Shown here: piece after piece, positions 17,695 to 27,645 of the stretch
Layout of the letters: the number at the start of each line of letters is the position of its first letter
Numbering within the stretch: position 1 is the first letter of the stretch
Source: Flavobacterium ustbae
Lineage (GTDB): Bacteria > Bacteroidota > Bacteroidia > Flavobacteriales > Flavobacteriaceae
Direction: 5' to 3'
Assembly: GCF_003946915.1 (NCBI RefSeq)
Contig: NZ_RPOC01000003.1
Span: 186,001-250,000 of the forward strand
Length of the DNA: 64,000 bases
The notes under the pieces: generated by a model
What the model was told of the DNA's origin: nothing
What the model saw: the letters and a program-made list of their open reading frames with translations, nothing else
The model's database searches: none
Program-made: the position numbers and the translations under genes

Positions 17695-20148
17695 TTATCC
17701 CGGAAATTCTCCACCGCCTTCGCCACCGCCGTCATTGTTTCTAGGAGCATTTTTATCTCTTTCACTTTTTGGTTTATTAAAACGGTAAGTGAACGATAAA
17801 TTAAACTGACGTTTACGCCATTGGAATTCGTTATATGAATTTACATTGTCTAAATAGGTGTATGATCTCATCTTTCTAGAATTGAAAACGTCGCTAATGT
17901 TGAAAGCAATTGTTGCTTTATCTTTAAGAACGTCTTTGCTGAAAGCGGTATTCATTCCGAATTGGCCTAAGTTTTTACCTTGAGCAGTTTTTTGTTCTCC
18001 GTTGTACATTGCAGTTAGCTGCCAGTCAATTTTGTACGGAAGTGTAACTTTAGAGTTTATCCTTGCAAACCAAGAATTGGCTTGATTGTCTAAATCTTGA
18101 AAAATGTCATTTCCTTGAGTATCTGTATAGCTATAGCTTCCAGTTGTTTTTACGTTAAAAAAGTTGAAGTTACTGTTTAATTTCCACCATTTGTATGGCG
18201 TGTAATTGAATGTAAATTCGAAACCAAATTTTTGCTCTTTTCCTAAATTGATCGGTGAACTTTTAATTACAGGAATTCCGTTTACTTCATCTCCTGTAGG
18301 AGAACGTACAAAGCTGAAAACGTCTTTCGTGTCTTCAAAATAAGCAGATGTATTGAAAGTTACTTTGTCCCATCTTTTGATATAACCAATGTCATATTTG
18401 TCTGTTAAAGAAGGATCTAAGTCTGGATTTCCTTGAAAGATGTTGATGTTACTTGCATAATTTACAGCAGGGTTCATAAAACGTCCTCTTGGTCGAGACA
18501 AACGTTTGCTGTAACTTGCTGAGAAATTGCTTTGATCTGAGATTTCGTAGCTAATAAAAGCACTTGGGAATAAGTTGTTGTATTTTTTAGTATTGAAATC
18601 GCTGTTATCTAACAAGTTAACTTGAATATTTGTGTCTTCCCATCTCAAACCAAATAAATAAGAAAACTTATTTACTTTGAAACCGTATTGCGTATAAAGT
18701 GCGTTGATGTTTTCTTTATACTCTAAAGTATTAGATAAATTAGGATTTACAACACCAGCATCATCCGTTACATTATAAACGTTGTTTAAGTCACCAAAAC
18801 TTCCTTTGTATCCCGCTTCAAATTGGCTGCCTTCACCTAAAGGCAATACGTAATCTGCTTGAAAAAGAACTTGTTTCTGAATCTGATCATTTAATGTGGT
18901 ATCAAATCTTGGAGAGTCTTCGATTACACTATTGCTATCGTCTGTATTTCTTGAAATAGATAAATCTGCAGTAAGCTTGTGTCCTTTATCGTTGAAATTT
19001 TTAATTAAGTTGGAAGTAAATTCAACATTTTCGCTGCCGGTATCTGCGTTGTTTAAACGATAAGTTGTTCCTGTAAAATTTCGGCCAGCATCATAATTAT
19101 AGTAATTGATCAAATCTCGGTCGTCACCATTATTTTTTTGGTAATTGATGGCGTTTGTCCAGAAAGTTGTTGGAGTAAGCGTCCATTCGACACCAGCTCT
19201 TCCGTTAAATCCGTTTCGGGTACGTTTGGTGTCACGAGTTTCGTCTAAGAAGCTTGTTGTGTTTCCGTTTGTGTCGAAATATTCAGAATTTGTTTTACCA
19301 GCTCCTTCAGTTGTTCTATAGTTGTATCCAGCTGTTGTGAAGTAGTTTAGTTTCTCTGTTTTATAATTTAAATTTCCACTTAAACCATACGTTTCAGGTA
19401 AACCTGTTGATGCAATCAAAGTTCCGTTAAAACCTTGGTTTTTACCTTTTTTAAGAACAATATTAATAATTCCAGATCCTCCTTCGGCATCATAACGTGC
19501 AGATGGATTTGTGATAACTTCGACTTTATCAATTGCATCGGCAGGAAGCTGTCTTAAAGCTTCTGCCATGTTGATGGCTTGTGAAGGTCTGCCGTCAATC
19601 AAAATACGAATATTATCGCTTCCTCTTAAACTTACATTTCCTTCAGTATCAACAGAAACAGACGGAACGTTGTCCAGAACATCGCTTACGCTTCCGCCTT
19701 TTACAATCATATCCTGACCAACGTTGTATACCTTTTTGTCCAGTTTAATCTCAACAGTCGATTTTTCTGCGCGAATTACAACTTCGTTTAATTGCGCAGC
19801 ATCTTCTGATAGATTTATGACGCCTAAATTAGTGTCACTTTGGATGCTTTTCTGCTTAATTTCAGTTGATTTAAACGAAATAAATTCAACTTTTATATCG
19901 TAAGTTCCAGGTGCAACAGCAACTTCAAATTCTCCTTTTGGGTTTGTAATTCCTCCAGCGACAACTTTTGTGTCATTTGGGGCAGTAATCGAAATAGTAG
20001 CATATTCTAAAGGCTGTTTGCTAACTTTTTCAAAAACTTTTCCGGTGACTTTTACTTTATTTTTGCCACCTGGGCTTCCTTGTTGAGAGTAATTGTAAAA
20101 ACTTGTAAACAAGAATACAAGTAATACAGCAAATTTGATTTTTTTCAT
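17695..20148 (-). CDS. Outer-membrane beta-barrel receptor, TonB-dependent type with carboxypeptidase-regulatory-like domain
   Basis: 817 residues. Signal peptide at 1-21; a CarboxypepD_reg-like domain at about 32-115 (VTGKVFEKVSKQPLEYATISI); a plug domain at about 135-240 (GSVSDVLDNVPSVSVDTEGNVSL-type segment, then IRILIDGRPSQ); then a long barrel to near 790. The C-terminus is a Gly/Asp-rich tail (NNDGGGEGGGEFPG). This architecture is common in Flavobacteriia and lacks a neighbouring SusD, so glycan import is not implied. Ligand unknown. Monocistronic. Confidence 0.88.
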   Translation of the reverse strand: MKKIKFAVLLVFLFTSFYNYSQQGSPGGKNKVKVTGKVFEKVSKQPLEYATISITAPNDTKVVAGGITNPKGEFEVAVAPGTYDIKVEFISFKSTEIKQKSIQSDTNLGVINLSEDAAQLNEVVIRAEKSTVEIKLDKKVYNVGQDMIVKGGSVSDVLDNVPSVSVDTEGNVSLRGSDNIRILIDGRPSQAINMAEALRQLPADAIDKVEVITNPSARYDAEGGSGIINIVLKKGKNQGFNGTLIASTGLPETYGLSGNLNYKTEKLNYFTTAGYNYRTTEGAGKTNSEYFDTNGNTTSFLDETRDTKRTRNGFNGRAGVEWTLTPTTFWTNAINYQKNNGDDRDLINYYNYDAGRNFTGTTYRLNNADTGSENVEFTSNLIKNFNDKGHKLTADLSISRNTDDSNSVIEDSPRFDTTLNDQIQKQVLFQADYVLPLGEGSQFEAGYKGSFGDLNNVYNVTDDAGVVNPNLSNTLEYKENINALYTQYGFKVNKFSYLFGLRWEDTNIQVNLLDNSDFNTKKYNNLFPSAFISYEISDQSNFSASYSKRLSRPRGRFMNPAVNYASNINIFQGNPDLDPSLTDKYDIGYIKRWDKVTFNTSAYFEDTKDVFSFVRSPTGDEVNGIPVIKSSPINLGKEQKFGFEFTFNYTPYKWWKLNSNFNFFNVKTTGSYSYTDTQGNDIFQDLDNQANSWFARINSKVTLPYKIDWQLTAMYNGEQKTAQGKNLGQFGMNTAFSKDVLKDKATIAFNISDVFNSRKMRSYTYLDNVNSYNEFQWRKRQFNLSFTYRFNKPKSERDKNAPRNNDGGGEGGGEFPG

Positions 20149-20236
20149 TTTCTGGCTTTTCTTTCTTTAGACGGCAAATGTAGCTTTTGGTTTAAAGAGA
20201 GAAATCACAAAAAAATGTTAATTGAATATTTTAGAA

Positions 20237-20581
20237 TCAATCTAAAAAAGAAGCAACCAATTCTGGATCTCGGCCAATTATGGCTTTTCCGTCTTTTACA
20301 ACAATCGGGCGCTCGATTAAAATTGGATTTTCGACCATTGCATTAATGATATCATCGTTACTCAAGGTTTTGCCTTTAAAATTTTCAATCCAGATTTTTT
20401 CTTTAGTTCGAATAAGCTCAATAGGTTCAAGATTTAACTGGCCTAATAATTTTTTCAGCTGTTCAAATGTAGGAGTTTGGGTTAAGTAAGGTATAATTTC
20501 AAAATCTTGATTTGATTCTTCTATAAAAGCAAGGCAATTTCTTGATTTTCCGCATCTCGGATTATGGTAAATTTGTATCAT
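20237..20581 (-). CDS. ArsC/Spx-family thioredoxin-fold protein (arsenate reductase-like)
   Basis: 114 residues when started at 20581 (MIQIYHNPRCGKSRN). The longer frame from 20644 adds 21 hydrophobic residues not found in the family, so I reject it. The CxxxS-type active site is NPRCGKSRN; the C-terminal half contains ENPILIERPIVV with the Arg that binds the oxyanion, then AIIGRDPELV. This places it with the YfgD/ArsC group that reduces arsenate with glutaredoxin, though many members have no role in arsenic resistance. No ars genes are adjacent. Confidence 0.85.
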   Translation of the reverse strand: MIQIYHNPRCGKSRNCLAFIEESNQDFEIIPYLTQTPTFEQLKKLLGQLNLEPIELIRTKEKIWIENFKGKTLSNDDIINAMVENPILIERPIVVKDGKAIIGRDPELVASFLD

Positions 20582-20699
20582 TTTGTTATATTTAGATATT
20601 TCAAATATTTGTAAGATAAAAAAGGGGTATTTTAGCAATATCAAAAGTAAGATTAACTTATCGAATTTGAATTCTCATTTTTTTTAAAATTTTAAATTT

Positions 20700-21632
20700 A
20701 TGTTTTTAGAACAAGGAATTAAACCTGAAAATAAATTTTGGAAATATCTTTTAGGATCTCTCTTTATTATTTCAGCGTCTTTTGTGGGGCAAATTCCAAT
20801 TACAGCTGCTGTATTTTACAAAACATACGCTGAACATATTGCTTTTCCAACGACCAATGAAGGAGTTATGAAAATGTTTGAATCGAATATCACTCTTTTT
20901 CTAGTAATGATTTCCTTCATTTTTGCCTTTGCTGGAATTTATTTTGTTGTAAAATATATTCATCATCAAACTCTATTGTCGGTTACTACTTCTAGGCCTA
21001 AAGTCGATTGGAAACGAATCTGGTTTTCCTTCTTTGTTTGGGCATTTTTTTCAGTACTCAGTTTTTTATTTGTGTATTTAAGAGCTCCAGAACAGTTTGT
21101 GTTGCAATTTAAATTAGTTCCTTTTTTAATATTGGTTGTGGTAGGAACTATTTTAATTCCAATTCAAACTAGTACAGAAGAATATGTTTTTAGAGGATAT
21201 CTCATGCAAGGATTTGCCAATTTGTCCCGAAACAGATGGTTTCCGCTGCTGATGACTTCTCTTATATTTGGTTCTATGCACTGGACAAATCCTGAGGTTG
21301 CCAAAATGGGAAATATTATCATGATTTATTATATAGGAACTGGATTATTTTTAGGTGTAATCACCTTGATGGATGAAGGAATGGAGCTAGCACTCGGATT
21401 TCATGCCGCAAACAATCTTGTAGGAGCGTTATTGGTTACCTCAGATTGGACCGTTTTTCAAACCCATTCTATTTTTAAAGATCTTTCAGAACCTTCAGCA
21501 GGAATAGATGTAATTCTTCCTGTTGTTATCGTTTATCCTATTTTGCTTTTTATTTTTAGTAAAAAATATGGCTGGAAAAATTGGAAAGAGAAACTAACTG
21601 GAAAAATTAGTAATGTCGAATTAAAAGCTTAA
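20700..21632 (+). CDS. CPBP-family intramembrane metalloprotease
   Basis: 310 residues with about eight membrane segments. The CAAX/Abi protease signature is complete: EEYVFRG (EExxxR, near residue 161), GSMHWTN (near 197) and HAANN (near 239). Members cleave prenylated proteins in eukaryotes and take part in bacteriocin immunity in some bacteria, but most bacterial members have unknown substrates. It is followed after 4 bp by menE, so the two are probably co-transcribed; a functional link is not obvious. Confidence 0.85.
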   Translation: MFLEQGIKPENKFWKYLLGSLFIISASFVGQIPITAAVFYKTYAEHIAFPTTNEGVMKMFESNITLFLVMISFIFAFAGIYFVVKYIHHQTLLSVTTSRPKVDWKRIWFSFFVWAFFSVLSFLFVYLRAPEQFVLQFKLVPFLILVVVGTILIPIQTSTEEYVFRGYLMQGFANLSRNRWFPLLMTSLIFGSMHWTNPEVAKMGNIIMIYYIGTGLFLGVITLMDEGMELALGFHAANNLVGALLVTSDWTVFQTHSIFKDLSEPSAGIDVILPVVIVYPILLFIFSKKYGWKNWKEKLTGKISNVELKA

Positions 21633-21636
21633 GAAT

Positions 21637-22680
21637 ATGCTAAACTTAACTCAGAATAAAGTTCACAATTATTTCAAATTAAACGGCTATCATTTAAACG
21701 CAAAAGATGTTTGCCAAGTTGCATATAGTTATGTGAAAGAAGGTGATGCTTATGAAAAATCAATCGGAGAATTCTTTTTGGATTGGTTTGATAAAAAAGA
21801 TTATATCGAAATGACAACTTCTGGAACAACAGGTCTTCCAAAACTAGTCAGATTGAAAAAACAAGCTATGATACAGTCGGCTCTGGCAACGGGCGATTTT
21901 TTTGGTTTAAAACCAGGAGACAAAGCCTTATTATGCCTTCCGACACAGTTTATTGCGGGAAAAATGATGCTCGTAAGAAGTTTAATTTTAGGATTAGAAT
22001 TAGATATCGTTGCTCCCAGTGTTACGCCACTTGCGTTCAATTCGCGAACTTATGATTTTGTTGCTATGGTACCTTTGCAAGTTCAGAACTCTATTGATAA
22101 GCTGCATAATATTCGTAAATTAATTATTGGCGGAGCAAAATTGGATAGTGCCTTAGAAGCAGAACTTTTACCGTTTAAAACAGAGATTTATGAAACGTAT
22201 GGAATGACGGAAACCATTACCCACATTGCAGCGAAACGTTTGGGTGATAATGTTTTTTCGATTCTTCCAAATGTAAAAATAGCGCAGGATGATCGTCAAT
22301 GTCTGGTTATTCATGTGGCTACAATTTCTGACGAACCAATTGTGACTAATGATTTAGTTGAATTGCTAAGTGAACAGCAATTTAAATTTTTAGGTCGAAT
22401 TGACAACGTAATCAATAGCGGAGGAGTGAAGCTGATTCCAGAACAGATCGAAGCAAAATTGATTGGCAAAATTGCGAATAGATTTTTTGTAACCGGGCTT
22501 CCAGATACAACTTTAGGAGAAAGATTAGTTTTGGTTATTGAAGGTGAAAAACAAGAATTTGCTCCTGATTTCTTTGATGATTTAGGGAAATTTGAAAAAC
22601 CAAAAGAAATTGTTTTTGTGTCGAAATTCAAAGAAAATGAAAATGGGAAACTTTTACGTAAGCCAACTTTACAGGAATAA
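21637..22680 (+). CDS. menE: o-succinylbenzoate-CoA ligase-like AMP-binding enzyme
   Basis: 347 residues, the short form typical of MenE in Bacteroidota. The P-loop-like motif TSGTTGLPKLVRL is near residue 66, the YGMTETITHIA motif near 187 and the hinge region FLGRIDNVINSGGVK near 250. MenE activates o-succinylbenzoate to its CoA thioester in menaquinone synthesis. No other men gene is in the window; the annotation rests on the AMP-binding motifs and on length, so another acyl-CoA synthetase remains possible. Confidence 0.8.
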   Translation: MLNLTQNKVHNYFKLNGYHLNAKDVCQVAYSYVKEGDAYEKSIGEFFLDWFDKKDYIEMTTSGTTGLPKLVRLKKQAMIQSALATGDFFGLKPGDKALLCLPTQFIAGKMMLVRSLILGLELDIVAPSVTPLAFNSRTYDFVAMVPLQVQNSIDKLHNIRKLIIGGAKLDSALEAELLPFKTEIYETYGMTETITHIAAKRLGDNVFSILPNVKIAQDDRQCLVIHVATISDEPIVTNDLVELLSEQQFKFLGRIDNVINSGGVKLIPEQIEAKLIGKIANRFFVTGLPDTTLGERLVLVIEGEKQEFAPDFFDDLGKFEKPKEIVFVSKFKENENGKLLRKPTLQE

Positions 22681-22685
22681 TATTT

Positions 22686-22869
22686 AAAGAAATTCCAATT
22701 TTTAAATTCCAAATTCCAATGCTTTGAGTTAGAATTTTGTCAAAGTTTTAAACTTTGGAAAAGTTGAACTGAAAAATAAAAAATCCCAAATTTCAATAAC
22801 TCAGATTGAAATTTGGGATTTTAATTCCAAGAAGATTGGAATTTGGAATTTAAAATATTGGAATTTAAA
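22686..22869. repeat. Dispersed intergenic palindromic element, copy 2
   Basis: Same order of parts as 17456-17694: ATTCCAA arms, an imperfect GTCAAAGTTT / AAACTTTGG hairpin, an AAATCCCAAATTTCAAT / ATTGAAATTTGGGATTT hairpin, and TTGGAATTTGGAATTT closing arms. Compensatory changes (TCTCAAA to TCCCAAA with GAGA to GGGA) keep the hairpin paired. Confidence 0.85.
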
Positions 22870-22870
22870 T

Positions 22871-24085
22871 TTATTTTTTACGTTCCATTAGCGCCATATA
22901 GAATCCATCAAAACCAGATTCTGAAGCCAACATTTTACGATCTTCAACAAAAGTAAACTGTTTTCCGATTTCTGTTTTTAAGAATTTTTCCACCTGCTCT
23001 TGATTTTCTGATGGTAAAACAGAACAAGTTGCGTAAACCAATTTTCCTCCTGGTTTTACAATTTTAGAATAGCTTTCTAAAACCTCGCTCTGAACTTTAC
23101 GAATGTTGTCGATAAATTCTGGCTGTAATTTCCATTTAGAATCTGGATTTCTTTTTAAAACACCTAATCCGCTGCAAGGCGCATCGATTAAAACACGATC
23201 TGCTTTTTCGTGCAGTTTTTTAATCACTTTTGTGCTGTCGATGATGCGGTATTCGATATTAAAAGCTCCGTTTCTTTTAGCTCTCAATTTTAATTGCTTC
23301 AATTTACTTTCATACAAGTCCATTGCAATCAATTGTCCTTTGTTTTCCATCAAAGAAGCCATGTGCAATGTTTTTCCTCCTGCACCTGCACAAGTATCTA
23401 CCACGCGCATTCCCGGTTTTACGTCTAGAAAACCTGCAACCAATTGTGAATTGGCATCTTGAACTTCAAATAAACCTTGTTTAAAAGCGTCTGTTAAAAA
23501 TACATTCGCTCTTTCTTTTAAAACAAGAGCTTCTGGTTGGTCTTTTAAATATTCTGTTTCAATATTTAAATCCATTAATGTATTTCTAAGGCTTTCTTTG
23601 GTTCCTTTTAAAGTGTTTGTTCTCAAAATAACTTTTGCAGGCTGATTTTGAGCAGCAATTTCTTTAGACCAAACTTGTTCGCCTAATTCTTTTACTCCCA
23701 ATTCATCCATCCAATCTGGAATAGATTCTTTTAAAGCTCTGTTTTTAGATAATTCGTCAAAACGGCCTTTGATTTTTCTTTCCGGAGTTCCTTCTAATTG
23801 TCTCCAATCTGGAATTGGATAACCACGTAAAACAGCCCAAACGGCAAACATTCTCCATAGATTGTCTCTGTCGTAAGGTTCTTTTACTTCGGCAATTTCA
23901 GCGTATAATCGTTTCCAACGAACTATTTCGTATATTGTTTCAGCAACAAACTTCCTATCTGAGCTTCCCCAGCGCTTGTCTTTTTTTAATGCTCTTGCTA
24001 CCACTTTATCTGCATATTCTCCTTCGTTAAAAATAGCATTTAACGAATCTATGGTAGTATAAACTAAATTTCTGTGTAATCTCAT
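22871..24085 (-). CDS. RsmB/NOP-family RNA (cytosine-5) methyltransferase
   Basis: 404 residues. N-terminal NusB-like helical region (about 1-130), SAM-binding motif VVDTCAGAGGKTLHMA near residue 232, catalytic motifs DAPCSGLGVLKRNP near 304 and TCSVLPSENQEQV near 356. Both cysteines of the two-Cys m5C mechanism are present. The family includes RsmB (16S rRNA C967) and others; which base this one modifies cannot be said. Monocistronic, downstream of the kup terminator. Confidence 0.9.
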   Translation of the reverse strand: MRLHRNLVYTTIDSLNAIFNEGEYADKVVARALKKDKRWGSSDRKFVAETIYEIVRWKRLYAEIAEVKEPYDRDNLWRMFAVWAVLRGYPIPDWRQLEGTPERKIKGRFDELSKNRALKESIPDWMDELGVKELGEQVWSKEIAAQNQPAKVILRTNTLKGTKESLRNTLMDLNIETEYLKDQPEALVLKERANVFLTDAFKQGLFEVQDANSQLVAGFLDVKPGMRVVDTCAGAGGKTLHMASLMENKGQLIAMDLYESKLKQLKLRAKRNGAFNIEYRIIDSTKVIKKLHEKADRVLIDAPCSGLGVLKRNPDSKWKLQPEFIDNIRKVQSEVLESYSKIVKPGGKLVYATCSVLPSENQEQVEKFLKTEIGKQFTFVEDRKMLASESGFDGFYMALMERKK

Positions 24086-24169
24086 TTTATGTATTTGAAG
24101 TGCAAAGGTACTATTAATTGATTGAAAGTTAAATTTTTAATATCGAATCTTATTCTGACTCTCATTAAA

Positions 24170-24206
24170 AGAAAAAAAAACACTCTAATTTAGAGTGTTT
24201 TTTATG
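24170..24206 (-). terminator. Rho-independent terminator of kup
   Basis: AACACTCTA (24179-24187) pairs with TAGAGTGTT (24191-24199), flanked by an A run that reads as T on the minus strand. Confidence 0.85.
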
Positions 24207-24221
24207 AATATATCTTGAAAT

Positions 24222-26201
24222 TTATTCTTTAGGAATAATTCTCGTTAATCCAATATTTTCTGGAGCATGAAGCACCATTGGGAATTTCTCTACTTTAACA
24301 GAACTGCTGTCTAAGCCAAAAGCTCTTTCTTCAGACAAACTCAGTTTTTTAATAAAGAAATACGAATTCATAATAATATTTTCGTGCCATCTTAGATCAT
24401 TGTCGTTTGATAAGAATTTTTCAGACAATACAAATTTAAAGTCGCCAATAATATTGTTTTTGTTCAACGATTCGTAACGGCTCGTAATGTCCACTTCGCC
24501 ACGTTTTACCATATCTTTAATAACTTCTCTAAACATTAAATTGATTTTAGTTGGTTCTCTAAAACCTAAATTAAAGTCAATTCTGTAGATGTCGTCTTTT
24601 GCGATTTCGGTTACTTTATATTGTGTTTTATAAGGTTCAGTCAAAATATTAACGTGAACAAACCAATAAATATCAGCTCTTTTCGGACGTTTTTGAAGAA
24701 TTGAGTAAATTACTTTTTCCTCTAGCTCATCCACACGATTTGCATTAGTCATATAAACCAAGTGCGTAGCATATTTCGGAATCGATAAATCTTGGCTTAA
24801 TTCTACTAAAACTTGTTTGTAATCATCAATTTTAACCACTTTCGTGTAGTTTTTGTTGATTTTCTTAGCCAAATACCAGATTGTCATTACAGAAATCAAT
24901 AAACTCGCAATTATTAAAGTTACATAACCGCCTTCGGCAAATTTGGTAATATTAGCAAAAAGGAAGCTAAACTCAATCAATAAATAAATGGTGATAAGCG
25001 GTACCATGAAGTACAGTTTTACACGTTTCATGATTAAGTAATAGTTGAGCAAAATGGTTGTCATAATCATACATAAGATAATGGCAAGACCATAAGCATG
25101 TTCCATATTTCCTGATTTTTCGAAATGTAAAACGATTCCAACACAGCCAAAAAACAATAACCAGTTAATTGACGGAATGTATAATTGACCTTTTACTTCT
25201 GTTGGGTATTTGATTTTTACTTTTGGCCAGAAATTCAGACGCATTGCTTCGTTAATCAAAGTAAACGAACCAGAAATAAGTGCCTGAGACGCAATTACAG
25301 CAGCAAGAGTTGCAACTACAATTCCGAATGGCAAGAACCAGTGTGGCATAATTAAGTAAAACGGATTTCCATTTTCTCCGCCCAATTGCTGTAATGTACT
25401 TCCTTCGTGGTGAATTAAATAAGCAGCTTGTCCAAAGTAGTTTAAAACTAATGTAGTTTTTACAAACATCCAGCTGATTCTGATGTTTTTTCTTCCGCAG
25501 TGTCCCATGTCAGAATACAAAGCTTCGGCTCCAGTTGTACATAAGAATACAAAACCAAGAACGAAGAAACCATCAGGATGTATCGATAATAAATGATAAG
25601 CGTAGTATGGATTAATCGCTTTAATTACTTCTGGATAATTAAGAACTTGAATTGTTCCTAAAGTTCCCAGCATAGCAAACCAGATTAGCATCATTGGGGC
25701 AAAGAATTTACCAACCAATTTGGTTCCGAATTGCTGAATTGTAAATAAAACGAATAAAATTGTAATTACTATGTATACAATAGTTTGCGTCTGCATAGTT
25801 GGGTAGAATGCCCTAATTCCTTCTACAGCAGATGAAATAGAGATCGGCGGGGTAATAATTCCGTCGGCGAGCAAGGCGCTTCCTCCAATAATGGCGGGCA
25901 CTATAAGCCATTGAATTTTTGTTTTCTTGACCAATGCGTACAAGGCAAAAATTCCTCCTTCGCCGTGGTTGTCTGCACTTAAAGTAATAAGTACATATTT
26001 AATAGTAGTTTGTAATGTCAGCGTCCAAAATACACAAGAAATACCTCCTAAAACAATATCAGCATTTATCGTGTGATCGCCTAATATAGCCTTCATTACG
26101 TACAATGGAGAAGTACCAATATCTCCATAAATAATCCCTAAAGTAATCAATAAACCCCCAATAGACAACTTACTATGTAAGTTTTTATGCGATGCGCTCA
26201 T
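24222..26201 (-). CDS. kup: KUP-family potassium uptake protein
   Basis: 659 residues: about twelve membrane helices over residues 1-450 and a soluble C-terminal domain. The N-terminal signature GGLLITLGIIYGDIGTSPLYV (near 16, shown here in part) carries the conserved Gly-Asp that binds K+. The segment GEGGIFALYAL and the motif LADGIITPPISISSAVEG are typical. Kup proteins import K+ with protons. Monocistronic. Confidence 0.93.
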   Translation of the reverse strand: MSASHKNLHSKLSIGGLLITLGIIYGDIGTSPLYVMKAILGDHTINADIVLGGISCVFWTLTLQTTIKYVLITLSADNHGEGGIFALYALVKKTKIQWLIVPAIIGGSALLADGIITPPISISSAVEGIRAFYPTMQTQTIVYIVITILFVLFTIQQFGTKLVGKFFAPMMLIWFAMLGTLGTIQVLNYPEVIKAINPYYAYHLLSIHPDGFFVLGFVFLCTTGAEALYSDMGHCGRKNIRISWMFVKTTLVLNYFGQAAYLIHHEGSTLQQLGGENGNPFYLIMPHWFLPFGIVVATLAAVIASQALISGSFTLINEAMRLNFWPKVKIKYPTEVKGQLYIPSINWLLFFGCVGIVLHFEKSGNMEHAYGLAIILCMIMTTILLNYYLIMKRVKLYFMVPLITIYLLIEFSFLFANITKFAEGGYVTLIIASLLISVMTIWYLAKKINKNYTKVVKIDDYKQVLVELSQDLSIPKYATHLVYMTNANRVDELEEKVIYSILQKRPKRADIYWFVHVNILTEPYKTQYKVTEIAKDDIYRIDFNLGFREPTKINLMFREVIKDMVKRGEVDITSRYESLNKNNIIGDFKFVLSEKFLSNDNDLRWHENIIMNSYFFIKKLSLSEERAFGLDSSSVKVEKFPMVLHAPENIGLTRIIPKE

Positions 26202-26275
26202 GTATAGTTTTATAAAAAGACGGTTGCAAATTTACTGTTTTAAAACAAATTAGCAGCAATTATAATTAAAAAGAT

Positions 26276-26312
26276 AAAAAAAAGCACAATCCTAAAATTG
26301 TGCTTTCCTTTT
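26276..26312 (-). terminator. Rho-independent terminator after the low-complexity secreted protein
   Basis: AAAGCACAAT (26281-26290) pairs perfectly with ATTGTGCTTT (26297-26306). The A run before it reads as a T run on the minus strand. Confidence 0.85.
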
Positions 26313-26334
26313 TGAATATTATATGATTGTAAAA

Positions 26335-27645
26335 TTAACCTCTTCTACCGTTGCTTCTAGAACTTGATCCGCTTTCTCTTTGACTTTGTCCGCCTCTAGA
26401 TTCTTGACTTGCCCTAGAAGTTTCTTGACTCATTCTTGGAGATTCAGAACGCTGACTTTGCTGCGGTCTCGCAGAATAATCTCTGCTTGAACTGCTAGAT
26501 TGGTTTTGAGAATAACTTCTTGAACTTCTTTCAGCTCTTGGAGCAGATGACTCTCGATTAGAACTGCTTCTGGATGTGGTAGAAGAATTGCTATTTCCGT
26601 AATCTGCTCTCTGAGTAGTTTGCACTCTAGCAGTATTTTCTGCTCTTTGAGTGTTATTAGCTCTCGTTTGATAATCACGATTCGTGCTCCTTCCTGTATT
26701 TACAGTTTCAGTACTTCTTCCTGTAGAGTTGTAGCTTCTATTCGTATTTCCGTTTGCAGTATTGCTTCTGTCTACAGAGGATCTGCTTGTTGCACTTTTG
26801 TTTTCTGCATACGTTCTGTTCGAAGTTCTGTTATCAGTCGAAGTTGTTCTTCCTGTATAATTTCTGTTCGTGTTATACGTATTTCTACTTGTTTCTCTGC
26901 TAGCCACACGTCTCTGATCTAATTCGTATCGGTTTGTTGTGTTAGCGTGTCTTTCAGCAAAACTATAGTTCGGACGCATTCTTTCGTAACCGTATGTACG
27001 TCTTGTTTCGTAGATTGCTGGAGCTCTGTAGCTTCTTCTTACATTAACATAGTTGTAATTATTGTTAACATTAATATAAACATTTACATTGTTTCTATAT
27101 CTGTAAATTGGATACGGATTCCATGCTCTGTAATACGTTGGGTAATAACCCCAATACCAAGTTGAGTAATAAGGTCTGTAATTGGTAACCCAAAAAGAAG
27201 TATAGATAACAGGAACTACGCTATACACCGGCTCATAAATATAATTTGCACCATATAAATAAGTATTACCCACAACCTGAACGCTTACTTTGTTGTAGTT
27301 GTCTCGCTCTACATCAATAGTAGCAATGTCTTGGTAAACATCACGATCCAAAACGGCTTGAATGATAATAACGTGAGTTCTGTTTTCAACACTTTCGATT
27401 ACACGTAAGTAATCTACTTCATTGTCACCGTTAAGGTCAAGATTTGATATTTGATATTTAGGATCATTTAAACGTCTTTCAAAATCTTGAAGATTAGCAG
27501 ATTCTCCAAACATCGAAGCAACAGCTCTTAAATCTAAGTTATCGCTTATATCTGAGTTTTTTGCGTAAACAGTAGTTTGACTTTGCGCTGAGCAAGAACC
27601 AAAAACTAAGGCTGATAATGCTATTAAAAGTAAATTCGCTTTCAT
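26335..27645 (-). CDS. Secreted protein with Ser/Arg/Asn/Thr-rich low-complexity tail
   Basis: 436 residues, not assigned to a named family. Signal peptide with a possible lipobox (LVFGSCSAQ, Cys 18). Residues about 30-120 form a folded domain with an EF-hand-like stretch DLNGDNEVDYLRVIE. Residues 140-200 are rich in Tyr/Trp/Asn (YYSTWYWGYYP). From about 215 to the end the protein is disordered, dominated by S, R, T, N, Q, ending SNGRRG. Tails of this kind are seen in secreted or surface proteins of Flavobacterium. The tail carries high-identity short repeats (NTNR, SSR) that could expand or shrink. Function unknown. Confidence 0.75.
   Translation of the reverse strand: MKANLLLIALSALVFGSCSAQSQTTVYAKNSDISDNLDLRAVASMFGESANLQDFERRLNDPKYQISNLDLNGDNEVDYLRVIESVENRTHVIIIQAVLDRDVYQDIATIDVERDNYNKVSVQVVGNTYLYGANYIYEPVYSVVPVIYTSFWVTNYRPYYSTWYWGYYPTYYRAWNPYPIYRYRNNVNVYINVNNNYNYVNVRRSYRAPAIYETRRTYGYERMRPNYSFAERHANTTNRYELDQRRVASRETSRNTYNTNRNYTGRTTSTDNRTSNRTYAENKSATSRSSVDRSNTANGNTNRSYNSTGRSTETVNTGRSTNRDYQTRANNTQRAENTARVQTTQRADYGNSNSSTTSRSSSNRESSAPRAERSSRSYSQNQSSSSSRDYSARPQQSQRSESPRMSQETSRASQESRGGQSQRESGSSSRSNGRRG

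Noticed and set aside
26430..27165. Several frames inside the low-complexity secreted gene
   Set aside because: They arise from biased composition of the S/R/T/N tail; none has a start context or domain.
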